Positions 1-8,453 of a stretch of DNA of 64,000 nt are shown here, in pieces (position 1 is the first letter of the stretch; each line of letters opens with the position of its first letter). The stretch is from DASPGX01 sp035620375 (GTDB lineage: Bacteria > Patescibacteriota > Minisyncoccia > 2-02-FULL-40-12 > GWA2-44-9). The stretch lies in assembly GCA_035620375.1 (NCBI GenBank), contig DASPGX010000028.1, positions 10,242-74,241 on the forward strand, read 5' to 3'. The translations under genes were made by a program, and so were the position numbers. Below the pieces are notes generated by a model. The model worked only from the letters and a program-made list of their open reading frames with translations. It was not told the DNA's origin and did not search any database.

Positions 1-1
1 C

Positions 2-280
2 GACGTGAAAGTCGACCGGACCGTGGACGAACTCGGCGTCCTGCTGACCGTGAAGGTGCACCGGGACGACATGGGTCTGCTCATCGGCCGCAGCGGCGCG
101 ACGGCGAAGTCCATCCGCACGCTGGCCCGCATCGTGGGCATGCGCAACAACTCGCGCGTGAACATGAGGATTGAGGAGCCCGAAGGCGGACGCATGGAAA
201 AGCCCGTCGGTTCCGGCAGCGTCCTGACCGAGGACGGCAAGAGCAAGGACATCGCGGACGTCTTGGGTGATTTGCAGTAA
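2..280 (+). CDS. KH-domain RNA-binding protein (KhpA-like), 5' end cut off by window
   Basis: The reading frame is open from base 2 and gives 92 visible residues. It contains a KH domain with the GxxG-type loop IGRSGATAK followed by a helix and NNSRVNMRIEEPEG. This is the classic pattern of the small bacterial KH protein KhpA (YlqC), a cytoplasmic RNA chaperone that often lies between rpsP and trmD. Here trmD follows about 200 bp downstream, which fits. The true start lies upstream of the window. The C-terminal tail after the KH fold (about 30 residues, Gly/Asp/Lys-rich) is longer than in typical homologues. Confidence 0.85.
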   Translation, partial: DVKVDRTVDELGVLLTVKVHRDDMGLLIGRSGATAKSIRTLARIVGMRNNSRVNMRIEEPEGGRMEKPVGSGSVLTEDGKSKDIADVLGDLQ

Positions 281-298
281 TCGCTTCACGAAAGCACC

Positions 299-325
299 GC
301 CCGCCTGAGTGAGGCGGGCTTTCGT
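299..325 (+). terminator. intrinsic terminator after KH gene
   Basis: An 8-bp G+C-rich stem (299-306 with 312-319, arms GCCCGCCT and AGGCGGGC) has a 5-nt loop and is followed by TTTCGTT. It lies 19 nt after the stop codon. Confidence 0.75.
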
Positions 326-343
326 TCAGCTCCGGGATTGGCT

Positions 344-443
344 ATTTCACCCGGTACCGTCGTTGCCGCTGCGCGCTTCGCGAGACGTACGTTGAGTACG
401 CCTCGCTCCAGTGCTCGCTCTGCGCCTCGGTCTCGGGCGAAAT
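344..443 (+). repeat. ~100-bp dispersed palindromic repeat, copy A
   Basis: This element lies between the KH gene and trmD. Its imperfect terminal inverted repeats pair ATTTC/CCCG/ACCG (344-358) with CGGT/CGGG/GAAAT (428-443), and an inner GTAC...GTAC palindrome sits at the centre. The reverse complement of 52148-52245 aligns along nearly the whole length, including CGTTGCCGCTG, CTCGCTCC and TGCTCGCT. It has no coding capacity. It resembles a REP/MITE-like element, but mobility is not shown. Confidence 0.7.
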
Positions 444-482
444 ATCTCAATCCGTGGTAGAACCACTACGGAGGCACAAACT

Positions 483-1127
483 ATGCTGAAGTTTGAGATT
501 ATCACCATCTTTCCGGACATATTCACGGGATTTCTACAGGAGTCCCTGATTTCCAAGGCGCAGAAGAAGCGTCTGATTTCCATTCGCACGCATTACCTGC
601 GTAAATGGACCACCGACCGTCATCAGACCGTGGACGGCAAGCCCTACGGCGGGGGTCCGGGTCTGGTGATGAAGGTGGAGCCGCTCTATAAGGCCGTGCG
701 TGACATCACGAAGCGGAAGACCGGGAAGACCCGCGTCGTTCTGTTTTCGCCGCGCGGAAAGCAACTGGACCAGAAAACGGTCCGGCGTTGGGCGAAGCTG
801 GACCGTCTGGTGTTCATCTGCGGGCGCTACGAGGGCGTGGACGAGCGGGTCGCCGACCATGTCGCCGACGAGGTCGTCTCCGTCGGGCCGTACGTGCTCA
901 ACGGCGGCGAGGTCGCGGCGATGGCCGCGATAGAGGCGGTATCACGGCTGGTTCCCGGATTCATGCATGATGAAGACAGCCAGACCAAGGAGGATCACCC
1001 GCAGTTCACCAAGCCGGAAGTGTTCAGCCCGGAGTCCGGAGTGCGGTGGCGCGTCCCCAAGGTTCTGCTCTCGGGCAACCACGCGGAAATCGCCCGGTGG
1101 CGGCAAAAGCGTCTCAAAAAGAACTGA
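483..1127 (+). CDS. trmD: tRNA (guanine37-N1)-methyltransferase TrmD
   Basis: TrmD methylates G37 next to the anticodon using S-adenosylmethionine, which prevents +1 frameshifting. The 214-residue product begins MLKFEIITIFPDIF. It carries the SPOUT-knot hallmarks: GGPGLVMKVEPLY, VVLFSPRGKQLDQ, LVFICGRYEGVDERV, VGPYVLNGGEVAAM and the C-terminal DSQTKEDHPQFTKPEVF. ATG 483 was chosen because GGAGG (470-474) lies 8 nt upstream and family members start at this point. A longer in-frame extension to 411 would run into the repeat. Length is slightly short of the usual 230-250 residues. Confidence 0.96.
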   Translation: MLKFEIITIFPDIFTGFLQESLISKAQKKRLISIRTHYLRKWTTDRHQTVDGKPYGGGPGLVMKVEPLYKAVRDITKRKTGKTRVVLFSPRGKQLDQKTVRRWAKLDRLVFICGRYEGVDERVADHVADEVVSVGPYVLNGGEVAAMAAIEAVSRLVPGFMHDEDSQTKEDHPQFTKPEVFSPESGVRWRVPKVLLSGNHAEIARWRQKRLKKN

Positions 1128-1156
1128 TTCCGTGTGCATAGCGGCATCCGGGGGTC

Positions 1157-1165
1157 TGGTATACT
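1157..1165 (+). promoter_or_regulatory. extended -10 (TGG-TATACT), leaderless start
   Basis: TATACT (1160-1165) is preceded by TGG. The ATG at 1172 begins 6 nt after the box, so the transcript should start at or next to the start codon. No Shine-Dalgarno is present. Confidence 0.6.
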
Positions 1166-1171
1166 GACAGT

Positions 1172-1426
1172 ATGGTATCGGACGCCCACCACCGTTTCGC
1201 CGCGCTCGTTTCGGGCTCTGCGCTTTCCGACGACGACAAGTCGGCGTGGCTGGATTTCGCCGACATGCTCGGCGGAAGCGACGTTGCGGCACTGCTTGAG
1301 CGCGCGGAAAGCGCGCCCGGCGCCCTGAAGGAGATGAACGATGAGCTGAAACTGAAGCAGGAATATATCCGGACGGGCGACTCCGCGGTTCTGGAGCGGA
1401 TGTCCGGCCAATCCCATGCCGAATAA
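1172..1426 (+). CDS. hypothetical small acidic protein (84 aa)
   Basis: Not recognised. The 84-residue product is acidic and predicted mostly helical, with no signal peptide or membrane segment. It seems to be translated from a leaderless mRNA (-10 box at 1160-1165). Its last 11 nt overlap the start of the next gene in another frame, so the two are probably co-transcribed and translationally coupled. Confidence 0.6.
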   Translation: MVSDAHHRFAALVSGSALSDDDKSAWLDFADMLGGSDVAALLERAESAPGALKEMNDELKLKQEYIRTGDSAVLERMSGQSHAE

Positions 1427-2348
1427 GAGCGAACAACCGCAGGCGGTCCCGCAAACTGAATCCGTTGCTCCGGCGCGCGCGCGGGAGCGTGAAGAGAATC
1501 TCGAGCGGGCGGCTTCACGTACCGGCGAACTGGTGACCGCCGATATTAAAGCCGCTGACGAGGTGCCGGTCCGCCGCCGGGGTAACCGTCTCCGTTCCGC
1601 GGTTCTGCTGACGACAATGGCCGTCACCGGGTTCATCTCTGAGACGATGGGAGTGAAGCCTGCGGAGGCCGGACAGGGCCACGGGCGGGAAACGGCGCGT
1701 GAGCTGATGTGGGAAGGGAGCTATTTCGCAAACCAGATAGTGGACCGGAATCTGTATGACTCCATCATGCGGATTCAGAACGCCCAGGAGCGCATGCGGC
1801 AGATTGAGTACCAGCTGCAGGACGCCCAGCGCCAGCGGAGCGAGAACGCCGGCGAACTCGGGCGGATAAACAGCGAGCTTGCCGGTCACATGAATACGCT
1901 TGCCGCAAAACCGGGCTACCTTGAATACGCGACCCAGCACGAGCGGTACCTGACCCTCGGGCACATGCGGACTGAACTTGCCACGGCGCTGTACGGCGGC
2001 AATGCGCTGGGGGCCATGGCCGCCATTCAGCAGCGCGTGAAGGAGATTGATGACGAGCGGGCTGCAATCAGCAGGCAGCTGAAAAAGATTGCCGCGCAGC
2101 ATTCCATCGACGAGCATCAGAACCAGCCGTGGGAGCTGGTGGAGCATATGAATCTGGTCAACGAGCAGTACCGGCGGATTTCCGAGCAGATGCGGCTGAC
2201 GAAGGCGATGGAGCTGTGGACGGTGGAACTCCAGGGGGCGTCCGGAGCATTGTCCGATGCCGAGAGTTCACGCCGGAGGAATGAACTTCTCCGGGCGGGA
2301 ATTCAGGTCGGGACCACGGTCCTGGACACGATTTTGCGGCCCCGGTAG
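1416..2348 (+). CDS. hypothetical membrane-anchored coiled-coil protein (310 aa)
   Basis: Not recognised. An Ala/Glu/Arg-rich N-terminal region of about 55 residues ends in a basic RRRGNRLR. A hydrophobic stretch follows (LRSAVLLTTMAVTGFISETMG, cut here as about residues 58-78), ending near PAEA, which could be a late signal or anchor. The rest (about 95-290) is Gln/Glu/Arg-rich with heptad-like spacing and should form long coiled coils. The start overlaps the preceding gene by 11 nt. The product is probably exported or membrane-tethered; no enzymatic motif is visible. Confidence 0.6.
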   Translation: MPNKSEQPQAVPQTESVAPARAREREENLERAASRTGELVTADIKAADEVPVRRRGNRLRSAVLLTTMAVTGFISETMGVKPAEAGQGHGRETARELMWEGSYFANQIVDRNLYDSIMRIQNAQERMRQIEYQLQDAQRQRSENAGELGRINSELAGHMNTLAAKPGYLEYATQHERYLTLGHMRTELATALYGGNALGAMAAIQQRVKEIDDERAAISRQLKKIAAQHSIDEHQNQPWELVEHMNLVNEQYRRISEQMRLTKAMELWTVELQGASGALSDAESSRRRNELLRAGIQVGTTVLDTILRPR

Positions 2349-2365
2349 GCCCGTTTTCCGGGCTA

Positions 2366-2394
2366 TTGACGGTTTCTGGGATGCCGAGTATACT
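2366..2394 (+). promoter_or_regulatory. 16S rRNA promoter, sigma70-like
   Basis: TTGACG (2366-2371), a 17-bp spacer and TATACT (2389-2394) form a near-consensus promoter. It lies 18 bp after the upstream stop codon and about 190 bp before the mature 16S start. It is the strongest -35/-10 pair seen in the window. Confidence 0.85.
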
Positions 2395-2454
2395 GGCGGC
2401 ACTCCTATGAGGGATGTCATAGAAGCATAAAAACCACCCTATTCTGCGGTACAC

Positions 2455-2514
2455 CCGCGTTTGCCCCCATCCGGAGGCAAACGCGGTTGTATTGTGAGGT
2501 CACCGAAGGTGACC
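2455..2514 (+). promoter_or_regulatory. paired hairpins in the 16S leader
   Basis: Two perfect hairpins sit in the transcribed leader. One has an 11-bp stem, CCGCGTTTGCC (2455-2465) with GGCAAACGCGG (2476-2486). The other has a 7-bp stem, GGTCACC (2498-2504) with GGTGACC (2508-2514) and loop GAA. Neither has a T-run, so they are more likely leader-folding or antitermination structures than terminators. Confidence 0.5.
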
Positions 2515-2551
2515 GAAACCCCGAGCATCGTCGAGGGGTGCTCTACAGCCG

Positions 2552-2580
2552 GGGACCTTGTCAATTTGATATAGCCAATC
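2552..2580 (+). other. 5' strand of pre-16S processing stem
   Basis: ATTTGATATAGCCAATC (2564-2580) is exactly complementary to 4274-4290. CCTTG and GGG (2552-2560) continue the helix with 4294-4301 across a 3-nt internal loop and one bulged A. The helix of about 25 bp encloses the whole 16S and should be the RNase III-type processing stem. The 5' strand is 11 nt from the mature 16S end, the 3' strand about 180 nt away. Confidence 0.8.
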
Positions 2581-2591
2581 AGTTCCATTCC

Positions 2592-4094
<1,503 letters not shown>

Positions 4095-4273
4095 CTATTC
4101 AAGCTTTCCCTCTCCGGAGGGGAACGGATAGAAGGTAAATGTCGATGTAGGATATGCGCTGGCTTCTCAGCAATGGGAAGCGGGCTTAACCGCCACGGCG
4201 CATGAACTACGGCGGGTCCGACGCATAAATCGGAGGCCTTATACCGGTTCGGCCAAAAACACCGGTGGTGGAC

Positions 4274-4301
4274 GATTGGCTATATCAAATATGCAAGGCC
4301 C
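4274..4301 (+). other. 3' strand of pre-16S processing stem
   Basis: GATTGGC + TATATCAAAT (4274-4290) and CAAGGCCC (4294-4301) pair with 2552-2580. The 180 nt between the 16S 3' end and this strand contain no tRNA that I can fold, so this piece appears to be discarded spacer. Confidence 0.8.
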
Positions 4302-4320
4302 TTCCTGCCGTAAGGCAGAC

Positions 4321-4348
4321 ACAACACCCGCCGTATGGCGGGTGTTGT
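4321..4348 (+). terminator. terminator of the 16S unit, abutting the next promoter
   Basis: A perfect 12-bp stem (ACAACACCCGCC 4321-4332, GGCGGGTGTTGT 4337-4348) has loop GTAT. It is followed not by a T-run but by GGTAAAAT, the extended -10 of the next gene. Confidence 0.65.
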
Positions 4349-4356
4349 GGTAAAAT
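4348..4356 (+). promoter_or_regulatory. extended -10 (TGG-TAAAAT), leaderless start
   Basis: TAAAAT (4351-4356) is preceded by TGG. ATG 4362 starts 5 nt after the box and no Shine-Dalgarno is present. The -35 region is occupied by the 16S terminator hairpin. Confidence 0.55.
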
Positions 4357-4361
4357 AAGGC

Positions 4362-4625
4362 ATGCAGCCGGAACTGCCGACGTATCTTCCGGACATCGGG
4401 GCGGCCGGCCTGGGCCTGCCTCTGCGGCTTTCGGCTTCCTCCGAACTTATCGTGCTCGCATTCGCCCTTACGGTCGTATTCTGGGGGGTCATGGCGGCCA
4501 TTTTCATATACCATTGGCGGCGGTTCCCGTTTGACCGCGAGCGTCTCGTGTTCGGTGAGCGCCTGTTCTTCTCGGTGTCGGCCGCCGCGATACTCGTCGC
4601 GCTCGGCGGCGTGCTCACGCTGTAG
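4362..4625 (+). CDS. small two-TM membrane protein (87 aa)
   Basis: Not recognised. Two hydrophobic helices (about residues 29-49 and 66-86) flank a basic loop HWRRFPFDRERLVFGER, which suggests an integral membrane protein with a cytoplasmic loop. The stop is 2 nt before the ATG of the PH-domain membrane protein, so the two probably form one operon and may act together. Confidence 0.65.
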   Translation: MQPELPTYLPDIGAAGLGLPLRLSASSELIVLAFALTVVFWGVMAAIFIYHWRRFPFDRERLVFGERLFFSVSAAAILVALGGVLTL

Positions 4626-4627
4626 CC

Positions 4628-5146
4628 ATGTATATACCCCTTGAACAAGGCGAGCGCGTCGTCATAAAAGTTCACCGGCACTGGTTCTTTCTGGCCACTC
4701 ACGCGCTGCTTATCGTGCTGGTTCTTGTGCTCCCGTTCGCGGCGTACCGTTCGCTTATCGCGTACGGCGCGCTGGCTCCCGGGGGCGTTTCCGCCGGGGC
4801 GGCGTGGACCCTCGGTGCGCTGTGGTTCCTCGTCGGGTGGACGTTGTATTTCAAATTCTGGACCCTGTATTGGCTGGACATCTGGGTTGTCACGGACCGG
4901 CGGCTTATAGATATTGATTACCGGCACCTCTTTGACCGGGACATCGCCATCCTGCGTCTGGATAAGATTCAGGACGTGCAGGTCCGCGTGACGGGGGTTC
5001 TCGGAAATCTCCTGAAGTTCGGCGCGGTTTCGGTTCAGACCGCGGGGGAGTCGCGGGAGTTCGTCATTGACCAGATTGCCGAGCCCGAGGCGCTCCGTGA
5101 CGCAATCGTGAAGGGGTCCGGCGCATCATCGCGGGTATCGGGATAG
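4628..5146 (+). CDS. PH (bPH2/YdbS-like) domain membrane protein
   Basis: The 172-residue protein has an N-terminal MYIPLEQGERVVIKVHRHW, two TM helices (about 18-40 and 58-82), and then a bacterial pleckstrin-homology-like fold. That fold carries the typical VVTDRRLIDIDYRHLFDRDIAILRLDKIQDV (cut here; about residues 88-118) and FGAVSVQTAGESREF. Such proteins are membrane-associated with unknown ligand. The gene directly follows a small membrane protein with 2 nt spacing. Confidence 0.75.
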   Translation: MYIPLEQGERVVIKVHRHWFFLATHALLIVLVLVLPFAAYRSLIAYGALAPGGVSAGAAWTLGALWFLVGWTLYFKFWTLYWLDIWVVTDRRLIDIDYRHLFDRDIAILRLDKIQDVQVRVTGVLGNLLKFGAVSVQTAGESREFVIDQIAEPEALRDAIVKGSGASSRVSG

Positions 5147-5175
5147 AAAAAAAGCGGCCGCCATGGGGCGACCGC
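5147..5175 (-). terminator. terminator for the minus-strand dehydrogenase
   Basis: Read on the minus strand, a 9-bp stem with one mismatch (5167-5175 with 5154-5162, loop CCAT) is followed by seven T residues. It lies in the 43-bp gap between the convergent genes. Confidence 0.8.
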
Positions 5176-5189
5176 CTCGCGTCTCACCT

Positions 5190-6323
5190 TCAGCCGAGGT
5201 CAGCACGGATGTTTATCCAGCGTCCGACCTCTGTCAGGTACTCTTTCCGCCGGTCGGCATTCAGTGCCTTCTCGGGCGTCAGAACGCCGTTCAGGGTTCT
5301 GCCCTGCGCCTGCATGCGGGCGAGTGCTGCGGCGGAAAATCCGGTCGTCCGTTCCATGGCCGAGAGACCTGATCTCGGGTCAAAGCGGTCCAGGAGACGG
5401 TAGGAGAGGTATTCGCCGGAAAGCGTCTCCGCGGTAACCCGCATGAACGCCACGTCAGGATGTGCGTGGTCGGTGCGGGGCAGACGTTCGATGACCTCGC
5501 GGAACTGTTCGCGTGAGAGGCCCTGGAACGTGTCCACGAATCCGGGCCAACGCAGCGTAAGCTCGTCAAACCGGTAGACGCCCTGCGCTGCGAAGTTCCA
5601 CGGTGCCACTGACGCTCCCGATGAGGAGAACGCCTCCACCGACATGAACTGCGGACAGACGTCGGTCAGTTCCTGCAGCGGAAACCGGTGGATGACGTCA
5701 AACGGATTGATTTCCACGACCTTCCGGTCGCGCACGACCGGCGCGGGGTCGTAGCACATGTGCTCCAGACCCTCCGCCGAGTAAATGAGCTGGTAGTTGG
5801 ACGGTTCCTCCGGCTTCTGCGGCAGGCCGCCGGCGGCGATGACGACCTTCTTCGCTGCCGTGGTGTTCAGGCGGTCCAGAAGGTCCTGCGCCATGACGAC
5901 GCCCAGTCCGGGCATCAAACCGCAATCCGGAATGATGGAGACCCCGAATCCCTCCGCCAGAGCATGCATGCCGAGCATGTCACGCGTTACCGGAACGACG
6001 CCGCCGAGTTCGCAAAAGTGCCTGCCGCATTCCATGGCATTTTGCGCAAGCCACATGCTGTACTTTGCCGGCAGCGCGCTGATGATGACGTCGTGCGGCC
6101 CAAACACGTCGTGCAGATTGCCCTGCTCCACGTTGAGCGCGCGGGCCCGTACGGATACCCGCCGGTGCTCCTTGCCGGGCCGGATGTCGTCGGCCACGCT
6201 GAACGCCCGCTCTTCGGAGATGTCCGTGAGCATGACGTGCTCCGTGTCTTCCTGGCGGGCGAGCCACCACGCGATGGCCTTGCCGACGCCGGTTCCCAGG
6301 ACCAGGTAGCGGTATTTCCCCAT
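5190..6323 (-). CDS. saccharopine dehydrogenase family protein (lysine dehydrogenase-like)
   Basis: The 377-residue oxidoreductase has an N-terminal Rossmann fold (YLVLGTGVGKAIAWWLA), LTDIS after strand 2, VIISALPAKYS, and the catalytic-domain signature DCGLMPGLGVVMAQDLL found in lysine 6-dehydrogenase and saccharopine-reductase-like enzymes. It probably oxidises an amino acid or reduces an imine with NAD(P), but the substrate cannot be read from sequence. ATG 6323 was chosen because AAGGAG lies 7 nt upstream; the longer frame to 6425 lacks homology. It stands alone on the minus strand with its own terminator. Confidence 0.8.
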   Translation of the reverse strand: MGKYRYLVLGTGVGKAIAWWLARQEDTEHVMLTDISEERAFSVADDIRPGKEHRRVSVRARALNVEQGNLHDVFGPHDVIISALPAKYSMWLAQNAMECGRHFCELGGVVPVTRDMLGMHALAEGFGVSIIPDCGLMPGLGVVMAQDLLDRLNTTAAKKVVIAAGGLPQKPEEPSNYQLIYSAEGLEHMCYDPAPVVRDRKVVEINPFDVIHRFPLQELTDVCPQFMSVEAFSSSGASVAPWNFAAQGVYRFDELTLRWPGFVDTFQGLSREQFREVIERLPRTDHAHPDVAFMRVTAETLSGEYLSYRLLDRFDPRSGLSAMERTTGFSAAALARMQAQGRTLNGVLTPEKALNADRRKEYLTEVGRWINIRADLG

Positions 6324-6484
6324 GACGGAACTCCTTGGATTTGAATGGACCTGTCCTGCCGACAGGCGGACGGGAACACTATGCCAAAGCGTCCGATAAA
6401 GGGCAACGATACGCCACGCTGTCAATTGTGCTGTATGTTCATGCGTGATAGGGAAAGGTGTTCCTCACATCATAGGAGGTAGTG

Positions 6485-7465
6485 ATGGCAACGGTAAATC
6501 GCGAGCAGGTCAGCCGTGTGGCGGCCTATCTGAAGGCAAACCCACCCGAGGGTTCCGGCCTGAATTTCTACAGTGTGCAGACGCCCAAGGGCGAGCTTGT
6601 TCTGGACCGGATGTACCCGCCGGTGAACCATCCGCATGCCGTCGACTTCTTTTTCCTGGCGTGCCTGCACCAGTACGGGTTCTGGTGGGGAGATTCCCGG
6701 GGTTACCGTGAGCCGATGTACGGGAATCTCGGCGAAAAGCGCCTGAAGGGCTCGGATCTTCTGTGGGGCCTATTCCTACGGGCTTTGGATTCCGAAGAGC
6801 TCTGGGACCCGAAGTACCTTGCGGATATTACCCCGCGCCAGCTGGCCGATGTCATGTCCGACGACGAGGCGACACCATGGCCGAATTTTGAGGAGCGGGT
6901 GCATCTCACTCAGCGCTACGGTCGGTGGCTCGCGAGCCGCAACCTGAACCCGCTGAACATCGTGGCCCAGGCGAACAGCACCAATAGCCCGCTTCGGGGC
7001 TTCCGTCTTATCATGGACATGGACCGTGGCCTGAACCCGTGGGCGGACGACCGGCTGGAGAAGAAGCAGCTTCTTCTGGCGATGGCGTTGGCCAACCGTC
7101 CCGAGCGGTTCCTCAAGGTTGCGCCCGGCGAGGAATGGCCGCCTATCGTGGACTACCACCTCATGCGGGTGTGTCTGCGTCTGGGATTCGTGGACATCGG
7201 CTCCGCGAACATCGCCCGGAACACTGAGCGGCTCTGGGCATCGGCCGAAGAGGAGCAAGCGATACGTGTGGGGACCCGTGATGCCGTAGAGCAACTCATC
7301 CGGGAATCGGGCCTGACGATGGCCCAGGTGGACGAAACGCTCTGGATGGCGCGCAAGTACTGTCCGGAGACGGAGAGTCCCGACTGCGACAAGTGTCTGT
7401 TCGGTTCGGTCTGTCCCCGATGGACCGGGCTCTTCCAGCCGGTCATCCGCACGACGGCCTACTGA
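6485..7465 (+). CDS. Fe-S HhH-glycosylase-like / queuosine-salvage-like protein
   Basis: The 326-residue protein has an N-terminal AVDFFFLACLHQYGFWWGD. A middle segment IVDYHLMRVCLRLGFVD resembles the VDTHVxRVxxRLG motif of HhH-GPD DNA glycosylases. The C-terminal cysteine loop CPETESPDCDKC...C (Cx7Cx2Cx5C) is very close to the endonuclease III [4Fe-4S] loop. The canonical HhH glycosylase lysine/LPGVG segment is not seen. The protein may therefore belong to the glycosylase-fold relatives that act on nucleosides (Qng1-type) rather than being a classic repair enzyme. ATG 6485 follows AGGAGG by 5 nt. Confidence 0.55.
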   Translation: MATVNREQVSRVAAYLKANPPEGSGLNFYSVQTPKGELVLDRMYPPVNHPHAVDFFFLACLHQYGFWWGDSRGYREPMYGNLGEKRLKGSDLLWGLFLRALDSEELWDPKYLADITPRQLADVMSDDEATPWPNFEERVHLTQRYGRWLASRNLNPLNIVAQANSTNSPLRGFRLIMDMDRGLNPWADDRLEKKQLLLAMALANRPERFLKVAPGEEWPPIVDYHLMRVCLRLGFVDIGSANIARNTERLWASAEEEQAIRVGTRDAVEQLIRESGLTMAQVDETLWMARKYCPETESPDCDKCLFGSVCPRWTGLFQPVIRTTAY

Positions 7466-7470
7466 CGGCA

Positions 7471-7497
7471 ACGCCCTCCGCATTTCGCGGAGGGCGT
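7471..7497 (+). terminator. intrinsic terminator
   Basis: An 11-bp stem (ACGCCCTCCGC 7471-7481, GCGGAGGGCGT 7487-7497) is followed by CTTCGTTT, 6 nt after the stop codon. Confidence 0.8.
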
Positions 7498-7503
7498 CTT
7501 CGT

Positions 7504-7645
7504 TTCAACGGCTCACGTCTCGGCGAGGGTCCCGTGAGGGTCGCCCCGAGGGGCTCCCAAATAAATCAACGGCTCATCTCATGAGCCGTTGATTTATTTG
7601 GGATACGGGTGGCGACCCCACTTGGGTCGCTGTCGAGCCGTTGAA
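7504..7645. repeat. nested inverted repeat with AACGGCTCAT core (hairpin family copy 1)
   Basis: Three nested pairs of arms fill the gap between convergent genes. The outer pair is TTCAACGGCTC (7504-7514) with GAGCCGTTGAA (7635-7645). The middle pair is GGGTCGCC (7538-7545) with GGCGACCC (7611-7618). The inner pair is a perfect 22-bp palindrome (7556-7577 with 7581-7602, loop CTC). The core AACGGCTCAT/ATGAGCCGTT recurs at 39269-39307 and 54984-55014. It probably acts as a bidirectional terminator or cruciform. Confidence 0.8.
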
Positions 7646-7653
7646 CGGGTGGG

Positions 7654-8397
7654 CTACTTAATCTGCCATGTCAGCGTTACGTTCACGCTGATTTCGTTTT
7701 CGCCCACGGGAATCTCCGGCAGGGGGGCGGTTCCGCCGCCGATATCCATGGCATCAGACTCCAAGGCGCGGAACATCACCGGATATCCGCCGGTGTCCTC
7801 GCCGAAATTGATGATGCGGCCCAGACGGATGCCCAGCTGACGCTCGAGCGCCTTTGCCTTGTCCTTGGCGTCGGCGATTGCCAGCGCCCGTGCTTCCTCG
7901 CGGAGCTTATCCGGGTCGTCGATGGTCAGCTGCAGATTGTTCACCTGGTTCGCCCCGGCACCGACCACGCCGTCCAGAATGACGTCGGTTTCCTCAAGGT
8001 TGCGGATTTTCACCTCAATGCTCTGGTTCACCTGGTATCCGGTGATGACGGGCTGGCCGCCCCGCGGATACGTATACTGCGGGTAGATGTTGTATCCGGA
8101 CGTTTTGATGTCGCGCTCTTCAATGCCCCGGTCACGGAGAAACTTCACGACCGCCTCGGACCTGCGGCTGTTCTCATTCTGGGCTGATTCCGAGTTAGCC
8201 GCTTCCGTCACGATGGACAGGCTGACGACGGCCACGTCGGGAGCGGCGTTCACCGTTCCCGTCCCGGAGAACGAGACAGTGTTCGTCGTGGTCGCCGTGT
8301 TCAGCGTCCGGCTCGTCAGGACCCCGAGGAACAGCACCCCGACAACCGAAAGGGCGATGACCGTCCATCCGAGAATCTTCTTCTGCAGTGGTTCCAT
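7654..8397 (-). CDS. SIMPL (DUF541/YggE-like) domain protein
   Basis: The 247-residue product has an N-terminal TM anchor (about 9-29) and then a SIMPL domain. This starts at VSFSGTGTVNAAPDVAVVSLSIVTE and continues through the RSEAVVKFLRDRGIEERDIKTSGYNIYPQY type motif to VNVTLTWQIK (residues about 45-247). Members are periplasmic or cell-surface proteins linked to oxidative stress (YggE) or of unknown role. The anchor implies the domain faces outside. It converges on the nested inverted repeat at 7504-7645. Confidence 0.88.
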   Translation of the reverse strand: MEPLQKKILGWTVIALSVVGVLFLGVLTSRTLNTATTTNTVSFSGTGTVNAAPDVAVVSLSIVTEAANSESAQNENSRRSEAVVKFLRDRGIEERDIKTSGYNIYPQYTYPRGGQPVITGYQVNQSIEVKIRNLEETDVILDGVVGAGANQVNNLQLTIDDPDKLREEARALAIADAKDKAKALERQLGIRLGRIINFGEDTGGYPVMFRALESDAMDIGGGTAPLPEIPVGENEISVNVTLTWQIK

Positions 8398-8453
8398 TGC
8401 GAAATTGGTTATGATGTCCTAATACGAGGACTATCGTAGCAAAACGTCGGCCC

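Noticed and set aside
4097..4273. possible spacer tRNA after the 16S
   Set aside because: No cloverleaf with a T-arm GGTTCGA-type loop and paired acceptor ends could be formed. GGTTCGGCC at about 4245 lacks matching arms.
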